A stretch of 64,000 nucleotides of DNA from Haloechinothrix halophila YIM 93223 (GTDB lineage Bacteria > Actinomycetota > Actinomycetes > Mycobacteriales > Pseudonocardiaceae): assembly GCF_000504245.1 (NCBI RefSeq), contig NZ_KI632509.1, positions 3,515,751-3,579,750 on the forward strand, written 5' to 3'. Below the pieces are notes generated by a model. That model was not told the origin of the DNA, searched no databases, and was given only the letters and a program-made list of their open reading frames with translations. Of this stretch, positions 7,322 through 16,301 are shown piece by piece (position 1 is the stretch's first letter; each line of letters opens with the position of its first letter). Made by a program: the position numbers and the translations under genes.

Positions 7322-8836
7322 TTACTGGCCGCCGGAGAGCTTCTCCCGCAGCGCGGCAAGCTGCGCGTCGCTGGCGAGCGTGCCGCTGGAACCGGTAGAG
7401 CCGGTGCTGCTGTAGTTCTGCTCGCCGCCACCACCGGTGGTGGCACCCTCGTTCGGGTCCGGCGCGCCAGCACCAGTCGCAGCCGCCTCCGCGTTGGCCT
7501 TGATGGCCTCGGAGACCTGCTTCATGTGCTTCTCATAGCGCACGTGAGCCTCGGCGTACTGCTTCTCCCACTCCTCACGCTGCTTCTCGTAGCCTTCCTG
7601 CCACTCCTGCGTGTCGGGGTCGAAGCCCTCGGGGTAGATGTAGTTGCCCTGCTCGTCGTACTCGGCGACCATGCCGTACTGTGTCGGGTCGAACTCGGCG
7701 TCCGGGGTGAAGCCCTCGTTGGCCTGCTTCAGCGACAGCGAGATGCGGCGACGCTCCAGGTCGATGTCGATGACCTTGACCATGACCTCGCCGTTGACCT
7801 GCACGACCTGCTCCGGCAGTTCCACGTGGCGCTCGGCGAGCTCGGAGATGTGCACCAGACCCTCGATGCCGTCCTCGACGCGGACGAACGCGCCGAACGG
7901 CACCAGCTTGGTGACCTTGCCCGGCACGATCTGGCCGATGGCGTGGGTACGGGCGAACTGACGCCACGGGTCTTCCTGGGTGGCCTTCAGCGACAGCGAC
8001 ACGCGCTCGCGGTCCATGTCGACATCGAGCACCTCGACGGTGACCTCGTCGCCGACCTGCACAACCTCGCTCGGGTGGTCGATGTGCTTCCAGGACAGCT
8101 CGGAGACGTGGACCAGACCGTCGACGCCGCCGAGGTCGACGAACGCACCGAAGTTGACGATCGAGGACACGACGCCCTTGCGGACCTGGCCCTTGGCGAG
8201 CGCGTTGAGGAACTCGCTGCGCACCTCGGACTGGGTCTGCTCGAGGTAGGCCCTGCGGGACAGCACCACGTTGTTGCGGTTCTTGTCCAGCTCGATGATC
8301 TTGGCCTCGAGCTCGCGGCCGACGTACGGCTGCAGGTCGCGCACCCGGCGCATCTCCACCAGCGAGGCGGGCAGGAAGCCACGGAGGCCGATGTCGAGGA
8401 TCAGGCCGCCCTTGACGACCTCGATGACCGTGCCGGAGACCGGCTCGTCCTTCTCCTTGAGCTCCTCGATCGTGCCCCAAGCGCGCTCGTACTGGGCGCG
8501 CTTCTTGGACAGGATCAGGCGACCTTCCTTGTCCTCCTTCTGGAGAACGAGCGCCTCGACCGCATCGCCCACAGCGACAACCTCAGCCGGGTCGACATCG
8601 TGCTTGATGGACAGTTCGCGCGAGGGGATGACGCCCTCGGTCTTGTAGCCGATGTCGAGCAGGACCTCGTCCCGATCGACCTTGACGATGGTGCCTTCAA
8701 CGATATCGCCGTCGTTGAAGTACTTGATCGTCTTGTCGATCGCGGCGAGGAAGTCTTCCTCCGACCCGATGTCATTGACGGCGACTTGAGTGAGCTGCGC
8801 GGTCGCAGTCGGGGCGGTGGTGGTGTCGGTGGACAT
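7322..8836 (-). CDS. rpsA: 30S ribosomal protein S1
   Basis: 504 aa with four S1 RNA-binding repeats at about residues 43-112, 128-200, 214-285 and 298-372. Each ends in the typical 'R..LS.K' strand. Four repeats, against six in E. coli, is normal for actinobacteria. S1 binds mRNA leaders and the 30S subunit during initiation. The C-terminal tail (373-504) is charged and then Gly/Ser-rich, ending 'SDAQLAALREKLSGGQ', the same kind of end as in other actinomycetes. In mycobacteria this C-terminal region has been linked to pyrazinoic acid. The ATG at 8836 has only a weak Shine-Dalgarno (GGAG, 11 nt away). A hairpin follows the stop. Confidence 0.96.
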   Translation of the reverse strand: MSTDTTTAPTATAQLTQVAVNDIGSEEDFLAAIDKTIKYFNDGDIVEGTIVKVDRDEVLLDIGYKTEGVIPSRELSIKHDVDPAEVVAVGDAVEALVLQKEDKEGRLILSKKRAQYERAWGTIEELKEKDEPVSGTVIEVVKGGLILDIGLRGFLPASLVEMRRVRDLQPYVGRELEAKIIELDKNRNNVVLSRRAYLEQTQSEVRSEFLNALAKGQVRKGVVSSIVNFGAFVDLGGVDGLVHVSELSWKHIDHPSEVVQVGDEVTVEVLDVDMDRERVSLSLKATQEDPWRQFARTHAIGQIVPGKVTKLVPFGAFVRVEDGIEGLVHISELAERHVELPEQVVQVNGEVMVKVIDIDLERRRISLSLKQANEGFTPDAEFDPTQYGMVAEYDEQGNYIYPEGFDPDTQEWQEGYEKQREEWEKQYAEAHVRYEKHMKQVSEAIKANAEAAATGAGAPDPNEGATTGGGGEQNYSSTGSTGSSGTLASDAQLAALREKLSGGQ

Positions 8837-9091
8837 TAGGTGGGTTGCTCCGGTTATGGATTGTCGTTGGGTGGTCTACGTTTCTCAGTTCTGCACGCGC
8901 GGTGGTGGCCAAGCGGTAGAGTGCGAACGTCCGGACGCGGATGGTCGCCGACATCACCGCAAACGGTGCGCGACCCGACCCCAGCGGATCATGACTGGGC
9001 ATAAGGCAGCGCAAACCCACTGCGCTAGAGGTATCCTACGCGGCCGTTTAGCAGCAGCACAAACCAGGGTCCCACCCCGAGTAGGAGGACA

Positions 9092-9919
9092 GTGACAGCG
9101 CAACAATCTGGAACGACATCCGCAGGTGTGGCGCTTGTCGCGCACCGGGCCGTCGCCTCGGCCGAAGCGGAAGCGGCCAACCGCGCCTGGTGGGACGCCG
9201 ACGCCGACGACTACCACGCCGAACACGGCGATTTCCTGGGCGACGCCGATTTCGTGTGGTGCCCGGAAGGGCTCACCGAGGAGTCGTCGAGGCTGCTCGG
9301 CGACGTCGCTGGCACGGACGTCCTCGAGGTCGGTTGCGGATCGGCGCCCTGCGCACGGTGGCTGCTCACGCGGGGCGCGCGCGTCGTCGGCGTCGATCTC
9401 TCCGAGGGGATGCTCCGCCACGCCGTCGCCGCCAACGGCCGCACCGGCCTGCGTCCCGCGCTGCTGCGGGCCAACGCCGAGCGGTTGCCGCTGGCCGACG
9501 GCAGTTTCGATAGCGCGTGCTCCGCGTTTGGCGCGGTGCCCTTCGTCGCCTCACTGGCCGCGATATTCGGCGAGGTGTACCGGGTGCTGCGGCCCGGCGG
9601 GCGGTGGGTGTTCGCCGTCACTCACCCGATGAGGTGGATCTTTCCGGATGACCCTGGTCCCGCGGGACTGACCGTCACCCAGCCCTATTTCGACCGCACC
9701 CCGTACGTTGAGGTCGACGACACCGGTGCGGCCAGTTACGTCGAGTACCACCGCACGCTCGGTGACTACGTCCGCGCGCTGCGCGCCGCCGGGTTCACGC
9801 TGGACGATCTGATCGAACCGGAATGGCCCGAGGGGCACACCCAGGTGTGGGGGCAGTGGAGTCCGCTGCGCGGCAGGCTGTTCCCCGGCACGGCGATCTT
9901 CTGCTGCCGGAGAGACTGA
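9092..9919 (+). CDS. Class I SAM-dependent methyltransferase
   Basis: 275 aa from a GTG preceded by GTAGGAGGACA, a strong ribosome binding site. SAM-binding motif I 'DVLEVGCGSAPCARWL' is at about residues 76-91, the acidic end of strand 2 is 'VVGVDLSEGM', motif II-like 'LPLADGSFDSACSAFGAVPF' lies near 130-150, and 'RVLRPGGRWVFAVTHP' is the post-motif. This is the Methyltransf_11/UbiE-like fold; 'NRAWWDADADDYHAEHGDFLG' at the N-terminus is typical of a widely conserved actinobacterial family of unknown substrate that usually sits near polA and rpsA. Its stop abuts the ATG of the GNAT gene, so the two are translated from one message. Confidence 0.88.
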   Translation: MTAQQSGTTSAGVALVAHRAVASAEAEAANRAWWDADADDYHAEHGDFLGDADFVWCPEGLTEESSRLLGDVAGTDVLEVGCGSAPCARWLLTRGARVVGVDLSEGMLRHAVAANGRTGLRPALLRANAERLPLADGSFDSACSAFGAVPFVASLAAIFGEVYRVLRPGGRWVFAVTHPMRWIFPDDPGPAGLTVTQPYFDRTPYVEVDDTGAASYVEYHRTLGDYVRALRAAGFTLDDLIEPEWPEGHTQVWGQWSPLRGRLFPGTAIFCCRRD

Positions 9920-10909
9920 ATGGAGCACCTCACCGACGCCCAAACCCGGCGGTGGGATGAGCTTGACCCCGCGTTGCCGACGCCAGCCGCACTCTCCGAC
10001 CCACCGGTCACCGCACGGCTGCCGGACGGCAGGGCGGTGCATTGCGGCGTATACCGCGCGAGCTACGACTCCGGCATGGTGCAAAGCCTCTGGATGCCGC
10101 GCACGGTGTGGGAGGTGACGCCGCTGCTCGGCGACACCGGCGAGGCGGGCATGACCGCGTCGCTCGACGGACTCCGTCGCTGGTTCGACACCGATGTCAC
10201 CGCCGACGAGTTCTCTGACGCGGACACCGCGGTGGAACTGTATTGGCCGAGCAGAGACGTCGACGTCGCGCCAGCGCTGTTCCGGCACGGATTCATGCCG
10301 ATGAGCGTGCTCGCGATACGCACGCGAGGTGCGGCGTCCGGCGCGGTGCCTGGAGTCGCTCGTGGCGAACAGCCCGGCGAGCGCCACAGCCAGACGTCCA
10401 GCGCGGGCCATACCCATGTCACCGTGCGTAGAGCCACGCTGTCCGATCTGGACGAACTGGTGGCACTTCAGTCCATGGAGCTGCGGTACTCGCTGCGGGT
10501 CATCGGCGGCACCATGCGGGACAACGCCACCGAATTGATCACGACCAGCATGCGGCGATCGGTGTACTTCAGCGGCAGGGTGTTGCTCGCCGAGTCGGAC
10601 GGGGTCGCGGTCGGCGCCGCGGACTGCGGCCTGGCACGGGCCGCCAAGGGGACCTGGATTCAGCACCGGTTGCCCGCCGGGCAGTGGGGCTACATCGGCA
10701 CACTGGCGGTGTCGTCGGACGCGCGCGGGACCGGTGTGGGCGGCGCGCTGGTCGAAGCGGCGCACCAGATGCTCGACGCCGATGCCGAGCGCGGCACGTT
10801 CTTGTTCTACGACCTGGCCAATCCGCTGTCCACAGTGTTCTGGCCGCGCAAAGGCTACCGGCCGCTGTGGACGAAGTGGGTGTGCAAGCCAGCCGCGCTG
10901 CTGCGATGA
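9920..10909 (+). CDS. GNAT family N-acetyltransferase with an N-terminal extension
   Basis: 329 aa. The ATG immediately follows the TGA of the methyltransferase, so translation is coupled. The C-terminal GNAT domain starts near residue 167 ('VTVRRATLSDLDELVALQSM'); the acetyl-CoA loop is 'LAVSSDARGTGVGG' with the R-G-x-G-x-G-G signature at about 269-275, and 'FYDLANPLSTVFWPRKGYRP' is the final strand-helix element. The first 140 residues have weak resemblance to a degenerate second GNAT half, as in tandem GNATs ('HGFMPMSVLAIRTRG' looks like the last strand), separated by a Gly/Ser/Thr/His linker. The substrate is unknown; pairing with a methyltransferase suggests small-molecule or protein modification. 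Confidence 0.85.
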   Translation: MEHLTDAQTRRWDELDPALPTPAALSDPPVTARLPDGRAVHCGVYRASYDSGMVQSLWMPRTVWEVTPLLGDTGEAGMTASLDGLRRWFDTDVTADEFSDADTAVELYWPSRDVDVAPALFRHGFMPMSVLAIRTRGAASGAVPGVARGEQPGERHSQTSSAGHTHVTVRRATLSDLDELVALQSMELRYSLRVIGGTMRDNATELITTSMRRSVYFSGRVLLAESDGVAVGAADCGLARAAKGTWIQHRLPAGQWGYIGTLAVSSDARGTGVGGALVEAAHQMLDADAERGTFLFYDLANPLSTVFWPRKGYRPLWTKWVCKPAALLR

Positions 10910-10940
10910 ATGCCATCTTCACCGCGTCGGACGTCAGTCG

Positions 10941-11501
10941 TCAGTGCGCCGGACGTGGGGCGGTCTCTCCGACATGGTGCTCAGTGAGCGGGCGGTCCGC
11001 GAGCGCTCTGCGGACGGCGACCAAGACGCCGTCGACGATCTCCGCGTGGGTGAGCCAGCGGGTGCTGGTGCCCTCCCTGACATAGCCAAGCACGACCCGC
11101 TGCGTCGGATGCCCGGACAACGCGGGTTCCGGCTCACCGGGCGGACCCGAATCGCCGTGGACCTCGACCACCGGCGCGTCCTCGGCGAGCAGACCGGTCA
11201 CCGCGTTCAGGACGGGCACCCGGTATGCCGAGTGCACCCACGACACCAGCAGGTCGGTGGGCCCACCAAGCGCGCGAGCGGCGTCCTGGGCCAGCCGTTC
11301 AGGCCGCTCCCACCGCGCCTCGACCCACCGCACGCGGCCGCGCGGGGGTTCCGCGGACACTCTGCCGTGGACCTCGTCCACCGGGATCGGGCAGTACCGC
11401 CTGCTGGGCACCACGACGTGCCAGTCCTGCCCAGCGAGCCACCCGGCTACGCCGGAGAGCATGCCGGTGCCACCGAGAATCAAGGCTCGATGCGAGGACA
11501 T
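10941..11501 (-). CDS. Small Rossmann-fold protein, SDR-like
   Basis: 186 aa from the ATG at 11501 (the frame extends seven codons further up to 11522). The N-terminus 'ALILGGTGMLSGVAGWLAGQ' is the NAD(P)-binding glycine loop of short-chain dehydrogenase-like proteins, and 'HVVVPSR' ends the second strand. There is no catalytic Tyr-x3-Lys pair; 'DLLVSWVHSAY' and 'RVVLGYV' are the only further landmarks. At about 190 aa it belongs to a group of short bacterial SDR-like proteins of unknown reaction. It is convergent with the GNAT gene and divergent from the BNR protein. No Shine-Dalgarno is evident, so it may be leaderless. Confidence 0.7.
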   Translation of the reverse strand: MSSHRALILGGTGMLSGVAGWLAGQDWHVVVPSRRYCPIPVDEVHGRVSAEPPRGRVRWVEARWERPERLAQDAARALGGPTDLLVSWVHSAYRVPVLNAVTGLLAEDAPVVEVHGDSGPPGEPEPALSGHPTQRVVLGYVREGTSTRWLTHAEIVDGVLVAVRRALADRPLTEHHVGETAPRPAH

Positions 11502-11655
11502 AACAAAACGGTACCGCCGCAACGGCCCGTGTCGTGTCCGAACGTCGCCCGATCAGCGGCACGCTCCCACGCAGCTCATCCGGCTGGCGAGGAGCCACCG
11601 CGACGCCAGGCATGCCGCCAGCCTCGTGGCCGTAACCTGGAAGCAGGTGACGTCA

Positions 11656-12846
11656 ATGAGGGGCTCGAGTCACGACCCACCACCTGCTCATCGCGGGAAG
11701 CAACTGGCAGGGCTGCTTCTGCTCGCCTCCGTTCTCGTCGCGGTCATGGTGATCGCGCCTCGGCTGAACCCGTCACCAGACCGTTCGATCGAGCGGCCCG
11801 AGCCACCTCCTCCGCTGCCTGGCCCTGAGTTCGTCACCCGCGCTGGGTCGGTCATCGACGTCGACTTCGCGGCCGATGGCCATGGCTTCGCGCTCTGGGG
11901 GCGGTGCACGAGGCCGCTGGACAACAAGCGCTGTGGGCCGAGGCTGCTTGTCACCGAAGACGGCGATCACTGGCAGGTCAGGAAGTTTCCGCTCCTCAGC
12001 GCCATCGAGGTGCGATCGCACCACTACCGGCGTCAGCTGGTCGCGCTCGGCGGCTGCACGGTCGCCGTCGGCCCGGTCAACGGGCACCGGATGATCAGTG
12101 ACGACTGCGGGCGTCACTGGCACGTAGTCCTGCCAACGGTGAAACGCACGCTCGAACGCATCCCGAAGGGGGGCATCCTGGAACGCTCCTGCGCAGAGCC
12201 CGCCACGACGCCAGCCTCGTGCCGCGACACCCGGATCGTGGTGATTCCACCAGGCTCGGGACGCCCCGCGCTCCTGGCGAACGAGCCCGCGGTCGACGAC
12301 CCCGCACCCGAGCCGGTCCCGACCCACGACGGCCGATGGTGGGTCACCGGCCGCGATCGCGCCACCGGAAGGCCCGCGGTAGCCGTCAGCGAGGACGACG
12401 GGCGCAGCTGGTCCGTCGCCACGCTGCCGTTCGACGGCGGCCCGATCGACCGCGTCATGCTGGCCAGCAGGAATGGCCATGCCTATGCCGTTCTCGTTGA
12501 CCGCTACTCCGGCGGCGCTGGGAGACTCGTCAGCATTTTCCATCGCGAGAACGGCAGCGACTGGGAACGAACCTGGCATGCCACAACGTCCGCCGCGCCC
12601 AGCAGCATGAGCGGCGTTCCGATCGTCGCTCCCCGTGACGTCTTATCCGTGGTCGACGCCGAGGACGGGGTGCGGTACCGCAGCGACGACCACGGGCGCA
12701 CGTTCGAAGCCGCCGTTGGCACGTCCGTCGTGTCACCACGCTGGACCCGGGGCGGCTACGTGGCACGCTCAGCCGAGGAGCCGGGCCGCTGGTTCCGTGC
12801 GACCGACGGCGTCCGCTGGCAGCCGATCGAATTCCCGCACCCGTAG
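11656..12846 (+). CDS. Membrane-anchored BNR-repeat (sialidase-like beta-propeller) protein
   Basis: The frame is open from 11257, but the upstream part is unlike a protein and overlaps the minus-strand SDR gene. I chose the ATG at 11656 (AGGTG 6 nt upstream); a GTG at 11647 is possible. The 396-aa product has one hydrophobic N-terminal helix (about residues 16-36), a proline-rich linker, then an extracytoplasmic domain with Asp-box (BNR) repeats: 'TEDGDHWQV', 'SDDCGRHWHV', 'SEDDGRSWSV' and 'SDDHGRTFEA'. These mark the turns of sialidase-type propellers. No sialidase catalytic arginine triad can be assigned, so a binding or structural role is more likely than glycosidase. Two Cys pairs may form disulfides. 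Confidence 0.75.
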   Translation: MRGSSHDPPPAHRGKQLAGLLLLASVLVAVMVIAPRLNPSPDRSIERPEPPPPLPGPEFVTRAGSVIDVDFAADGHGFALWGRCTRPLDNKRCGPRLLVTEDGDHWQVRKFPLLSAIEVRSHHYRRQLVALGGCTVAVGPVNGHRMISDDCGRHWHVVLPTVKRTLERIPKGGILERSCAEPATTPASCRDTRIVVIPPGSGRPALLANEPAVDDPAPEPVPTHDGRWWVTGRDRATGRPAVAVSEDDGRSWSVATLPFDGGPIDRVMLASRNGHAYAVLVDRYSGGAGRLVSIFHRENGSDWERTWHATTSAAPSSMSGVPIVAPRDVLSVVDAEDGVRYRSDDHGRTFEAAVGTSVVSPRWTRGGYVARSAEEPGRWFRATDGVRWQPIEFPHP

Positions 12847-12857
12847 CCGAGCCACCC

Positions 12858-15554
12858 TCAGTGCGCGGCCTCGTTCCACGACCGGCCGTAGCCGACCGAC
12901 ACCTCCAACGGCACCGCCAGCTCGTACGCGGCGCCCATCTCCTTACGGACCAGCGACTCGAGGACGTCTCGCTCGCCCTCGGCCACCTCGATCACCAGCT
13001 CGTCGTGCACCTGCAGCAGCACCCGGCTGCGCAGTTGCTCGGCGGCGAGCGCCTTGTGAACGCCCAGCATCGCGACCTTGATGATGTCGGCGGCACTGCC
13101 CTGAATCGGCGCGTTGAGCGCCATGCGCTCGGCCATCTCCCGGCGTTGCCGGTTGTCGCTGGCCAGGTCGGGCAGGTACCGCCGCCGCCCGAAGATCGTC
13201 TCGGTGTAGCCGACCTTGCCCGCCTCGACGACGACCGACTGCAGGTAATCGCGCACCCCACCGAACCGGGCGAAGTACTCGTCCATCAGCTCGCGTGCCT
13301 CGCCGGTGGAGATCCGCAGCTGCTGGGAGAGCCCGTACGCCGACAGCCCGTAAGCCAGGCCGTAGTTCATCGCCTTGATCTTGGCCCGCTGCTCCCCCGA
13401 CACCTCGCTCGGCTCGACACCGAACACCCGCGCCGCCGTGGCCGCGTGGAAGTCGAACCCGGACTGGAACGCCTCGATCAGCTCCGCGTCCTCCGACAGG
13501 TGCGCCATGATCCGCATTTCGATCTGGCTGTAGTCGGCGGTCATCAGCTCGGCATACCCCTCGCCGACGACGAAGGCATCCCTGATCCGGCGGCCTTCCT
13601 CAGTGCGGATCGGGATGTTCTGCAGGTTCGGCTCGGTCGACGACAGCCTGCCGGTGGCCGCGACGGTCTGCTGCAGCGTGGTGTGGATGCGCCCGTCGGC
13701 GGCGACCGACCGCAGCAGCCCCTCCACGGTCACCTTCAGCCGCATCGCGTCGCGGTGCTCAAGCAGGTGTTGCAGGAACGGGTGCTCGGTCTTCTCGAAC
13801 AACGTCTGCAGCGCGTCGGCGTCGGTGGTGTAGCCGGTCTTGGTGCGCTTCGTCTTGGGCATCTGCAGCTCGTCGAACAGCACGACCTGCAGTTGTTTCG
13901 GCGAGCCGAGGTTGATCTGTTTGCCGATGACGGCGTAGGCCTCCTCCGCCGCGCGCTTGACCCGGTCGCCGTAGTGGGCCTCCAACGCGGTCAGTTGCTC
14001 GACGTCGACCGCGATGCCAGCCGACTCCAGCTCGTCGATCACCAGGAACAGCGGCATCTCCATGGTGTCGAGCAGGCTGGTGGCGCCGATCGCGGTGACC
14101 TCGGCGTGCAGCACGGACGCCAGCTGCGCGATGGCACGGGCCTTCAGCAGTTCCGCCGCGACCAGCTGGTCCTCGCCGTCGCCCGCGTCGAGCAGGGACA
14201 GCTGCCCGTCACCGTCTTCGGAACGCAGCTCCCTGCCGAGGTAGCGCAGCACCAGGTCGTCCAGCGAGAACGACCGCTGCCCCGGCCGCACCAGATACGC
14301 CGCCAGCTCGGTGTCCGAGGACAACCCCGCGATGCGCCAGCCCCGCGCACGGAAGGCGTGCAGCGCTGTCTTGCAGCCGTGGCTGACCTTGGTGGCGTCG
14401 GCGGCGGCGAGCCAATCGGCCAGCGCCTGCTCGTCGTCCTGGCCAAGCTCGGTGACGTCGAGGTAGCAGCCCTCACCGTCCGGCGCCGCCAGCGCGAGCG
14501 AGCGCACATCGGCGGTCACCGACGTGCCGATGGTGCGCGCCGCGAACGCCGTCGGCTCGCCACCGCGCGCATGCTCGGCCAGCCACGCCGCGAGCGTGCC
14601 CGGCTCGACCTTGCCGCCGCGCACGTCGAAGCCCTGGTCGGCCTCGGGCTCGGCGCTACTCAACGACTCGAACAGCCGGTCTCGCAACACCCGGAACTCC
14701 AGCTCGTCGAACAGCCGGTGCACCGCGTCCCGGTCCCAGGCGCGCAGCTCCAGGTCGGCCGGCGCGGACTCCAGGTCAACATCGCGGACCAGCTCGGTGA
14801 GCTGCCGGTTGAGCAGCACGCTCTCGAGGTGCGCCCGCAGCGCGTCACCGACCTTGCCCTTGACCTCGTCCACGCGGTCAACAAGCTCACCGAGTGAGCC
14901 GAATTGCGCGATCCACTTGGTCGCGGTCTTCTCGCCGACGCCAGGGATACCGGGCAGGTTGTCCGATGGATCGCCGCGCAGCGCGGCGAAGTCCGGGTAC
15001 TGTTCAGGGGAGAGCCCGTACTTGGTCTGGACGGCGGCCGGGTCGAAACGCATCAGGTCAGACACGCCCTTGCGCGGGTAGAGCACCGTGATCTCGTCGC
15101 AGACCAGCTGCAGCGCGTCCCGGTCGCCGGTACAGATCAGCACGTCGTAGGACAGCTCGCGCGCCTGGGTGGCCAGCGTGGCGATGATGTCGTCGGCCTC
15201 GTAGCCCTCTTTCTGCAAGACAGGGATGTTGAGCACCTCGAGCACGTCGGTGATCAGGGAGACCTGGCCCTTGAAGTCGTCCGGGGTGGTGGTGCGGGTG
15301 GCTTTGTAGTCGGCGAACGCCTCGGAGCGGAACGTCTTGCGCGAGACGTCGAACGCGACCGCGAGGTGCGTCGGCTGCTCATCACGCAGGAGGTTGATCA
15401 GCATGGAGGTGAACCCGAAAACCGCGTTGGTGACCTGCCCCGTCGTGGTGCGGAACCGGTCGGCTGGCACCGCGTAGAAGGCGCGGTAGGCCATGGAGTG
15501 TCCGTCGATGAGGAGCAGGCGCGGCTTGGTACTGGTGTTCTCGGTAGGGCTCAC
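12858..15554 (-). CDS. polA: DNA polymerase I
   Basis: 898 aa from the GTG at 15554, giving 'VSPTENTSTKPRLLLIDGHSMAYRAFY', the usual actinobacterial start; the frame is open 45 codons further upstream, but that part covers the divergent thioesterase start. The N-terminal third (to about residue 290) is the 5'-3' flap nuclease with 'YEADDIIATLA' and the helix-hairpin-helix 'DNLPGIPGVGEKTA'. The middle is a degenerate 3'-5' exonuclease fold. The polymerase domain carries motif A 'DYSQIEMRIMAHLS', motif B 'KAMNYGLAYGLSAYG' and motif C 'LQVHDELVIEV'. It fills Okazaki gaps and repair patches. No clear ribosome binding site precedes the GTG. It is convergent with the BNR gene, 11 bp away. Confidence 0.96.
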   Translation of the reverse strand: MSPTENTSTKPRLLLIDGHSMAYRAFYAVPADRFRTTTGQVTNAVFGFTSMLINLLRDEQPTHLAVAFDVSRKTFRSEAFADYKATRTTTPDDFKGQVSLITDVLEVLNIPVLQKEGYEADDIIATLATQARELSYDVLICTGDRDALQLVCDEITVLYPRKGVSDLMRFDPAAVQTKYGLSPEQYPDFAALRGDPSDNLPGIPGVGEKTATKWIAQFGSLGELVDRVDEVKGKVGDALRAHLESVLLNRQLTELVRDVDLESAPADLELRAWDRDAVHRLFDELEFRVLRDRLFESLSSAEPEADQGFDVRGGKVEPGTLAAWLAEHARGGEPTAFAARTIGTSVTADVRSLALAAPDGEGCYLDVTELGQDDEQALADWLAAADATKVSHGCKTALHAFRARGWRIAGLSSDTELAAYLVRPGQRSFSLDDLVLRYLGRELRSEDGDGQLSLLDAGDGEDQLVAAELLKARAIAQLASVLHAEVTAIGATSLLDTMEMPLFLVIDELESAGIAVDVEQLTALEAHYGDRVKRAAEEAYAVIGKQINLGSPKQLQVVLFDELQMPKTKRTKTGYTTDADALQTLFEKTEHPFLQHLLEHRDAMRLKVTVEGLLRSVAADGRIHTTLQQTVAATGRLSSTEPNLQNIPIRTEEGRRIRDAFVVGEGYAELMTADYSQIEMRIMAHLSEDAELIEAFQSGFDFHAATAARVFGVEPSEVSGEQRAKIKAMNYGLAYGLSAYGLSQQLRISTGEARELMDEYFARFGGVRDYLQSVVVEAGKVGYTETIFGRRRYLPDLASDNRQRREMAERMALNAPIQGSAADIIKVAMLGVHKALAAEQLRSRVLLQVHDELVIEVAEGERDVLESLVRKEMGAAYELAVPLEVSVGYGRSWNEAAH

Positions 15555-15620
15555 GTCCGCGAGTCTAGGGTGGAGCACCGACACTGGATCGGGTGTGTCC
15601 CTGTGCAGGAGGAGCCAGCG

Positions 15621-16058
15621 TTGACCGAGCCGAACATGAGCAACATGATCGCCGACTACACCATCGACCCCGCCTTCGTTGACCAGCAATTAAACGACAA
15701 GCTCGGCCTCGTCGTCACCGAGGCGAGCCCGGAGCGTGTCGTCGCGACCATGCCGGTCAAGGGCAACCTGCAGCCGTACGGGCTGCTGCACGGTGGGGCC
15801 AACGCCGCGCTCGCGGAGACGCTCGGCTCGATCTGCGCCGCACTCAACGCGGGCGAGGGCAGGCTGGCTCTTGGTCTCGAGCTGTCGTGCACCCATCACA
15901 GGGGCGTGCGCAGCGGCATCGTCACCGGCGTCGCGACCCCGATGCACGTCGGCAGGGGCACCATCACCAGCGAGATCGTCATTACGGACGAATCGGGCAA
16001 ACGGTCCTGCACCGCCCGGCTGACCTGCGTGGTGCGCGACGCGCCATCCGGCGCCTAA
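15621..16058 (+). CDS. PaaI-like hotdog-fold acyl-CoA thioesterase
   Basis: The open frame runs far upstream as the antisense of polA. The likely start is the TTG at 15621, 6 nt after AGGAGGAG; in-frame ATGs follow at 15636 and 15645. The 145-aa product is a single hotdog domain: 'GLLHGGANAALAETLGSICA' contains the HGG loop before the long helix with its conserved Glu/Asp, and 'GRGTITSEIVITDESGKRSCTARLTCVV' is the last pair of strands. It resembles the YbdB/PaaI group that hydrolyses aromatic or medium-chain acyl-CoA thioesters. It is divergent from polA, with about 66 bp between the two starts, an arrangement also common in related genomes. Confidence 0.85.
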   Translation: MTEPNMSNMIADYTIDPAFVDQQLNDKLGLVVTEASPERVVATMPVKGNLQPYGLLHGGANAALAETLGSICAALNAGEGRLALGLELSCTHHRGVRSGIVTGVATPMHVGRGTITSEIVITDESGKRSCTARLTCVVRDAPSGA

Positions 16059-16301
16059 GATTCGAGTATCGGCGCGGTGAGACTCGCCAAGTGGATCTTG
16101 ACAACGTCAAGGAAAGACCACCCGAAAGGGGTTCTGTAGCCCAGTTGGCCTCGATTCAGATCACGAAGCCACAACGAGATTTCATGGGATCTCATTGTCG
16201 CTTGCGCCGAAATATCAGTGCGCTAGGTTCCAGGCCACATCAAACGTGTCGGGACGACCTACGCGGTCGAACAGCACGTAGGCGTATCGAGGAGACAAAC
16301 T

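Noticed and set aside
8895-8935. tRNA D-arm-like string (GTGGCCAAGCGGTAGAG) upstream of rpsA
   Set aside because: No acceptor stem, anticodon stem or T-loop could be aligned around it.
11257-11646. Upstream part of the BNR-protein frame
   Set aside because: Overlaps the minus-strand SDR-like gene and does not look like protein; the membrane helix begins after 11656.
12861-14897. Long plus-strand ORF (678 codons) opposite polA
   Set aside because: It is the mirror of polA codon bias in high-GC DNA, with no domain and no start signals; polA has all polymerase motifs.
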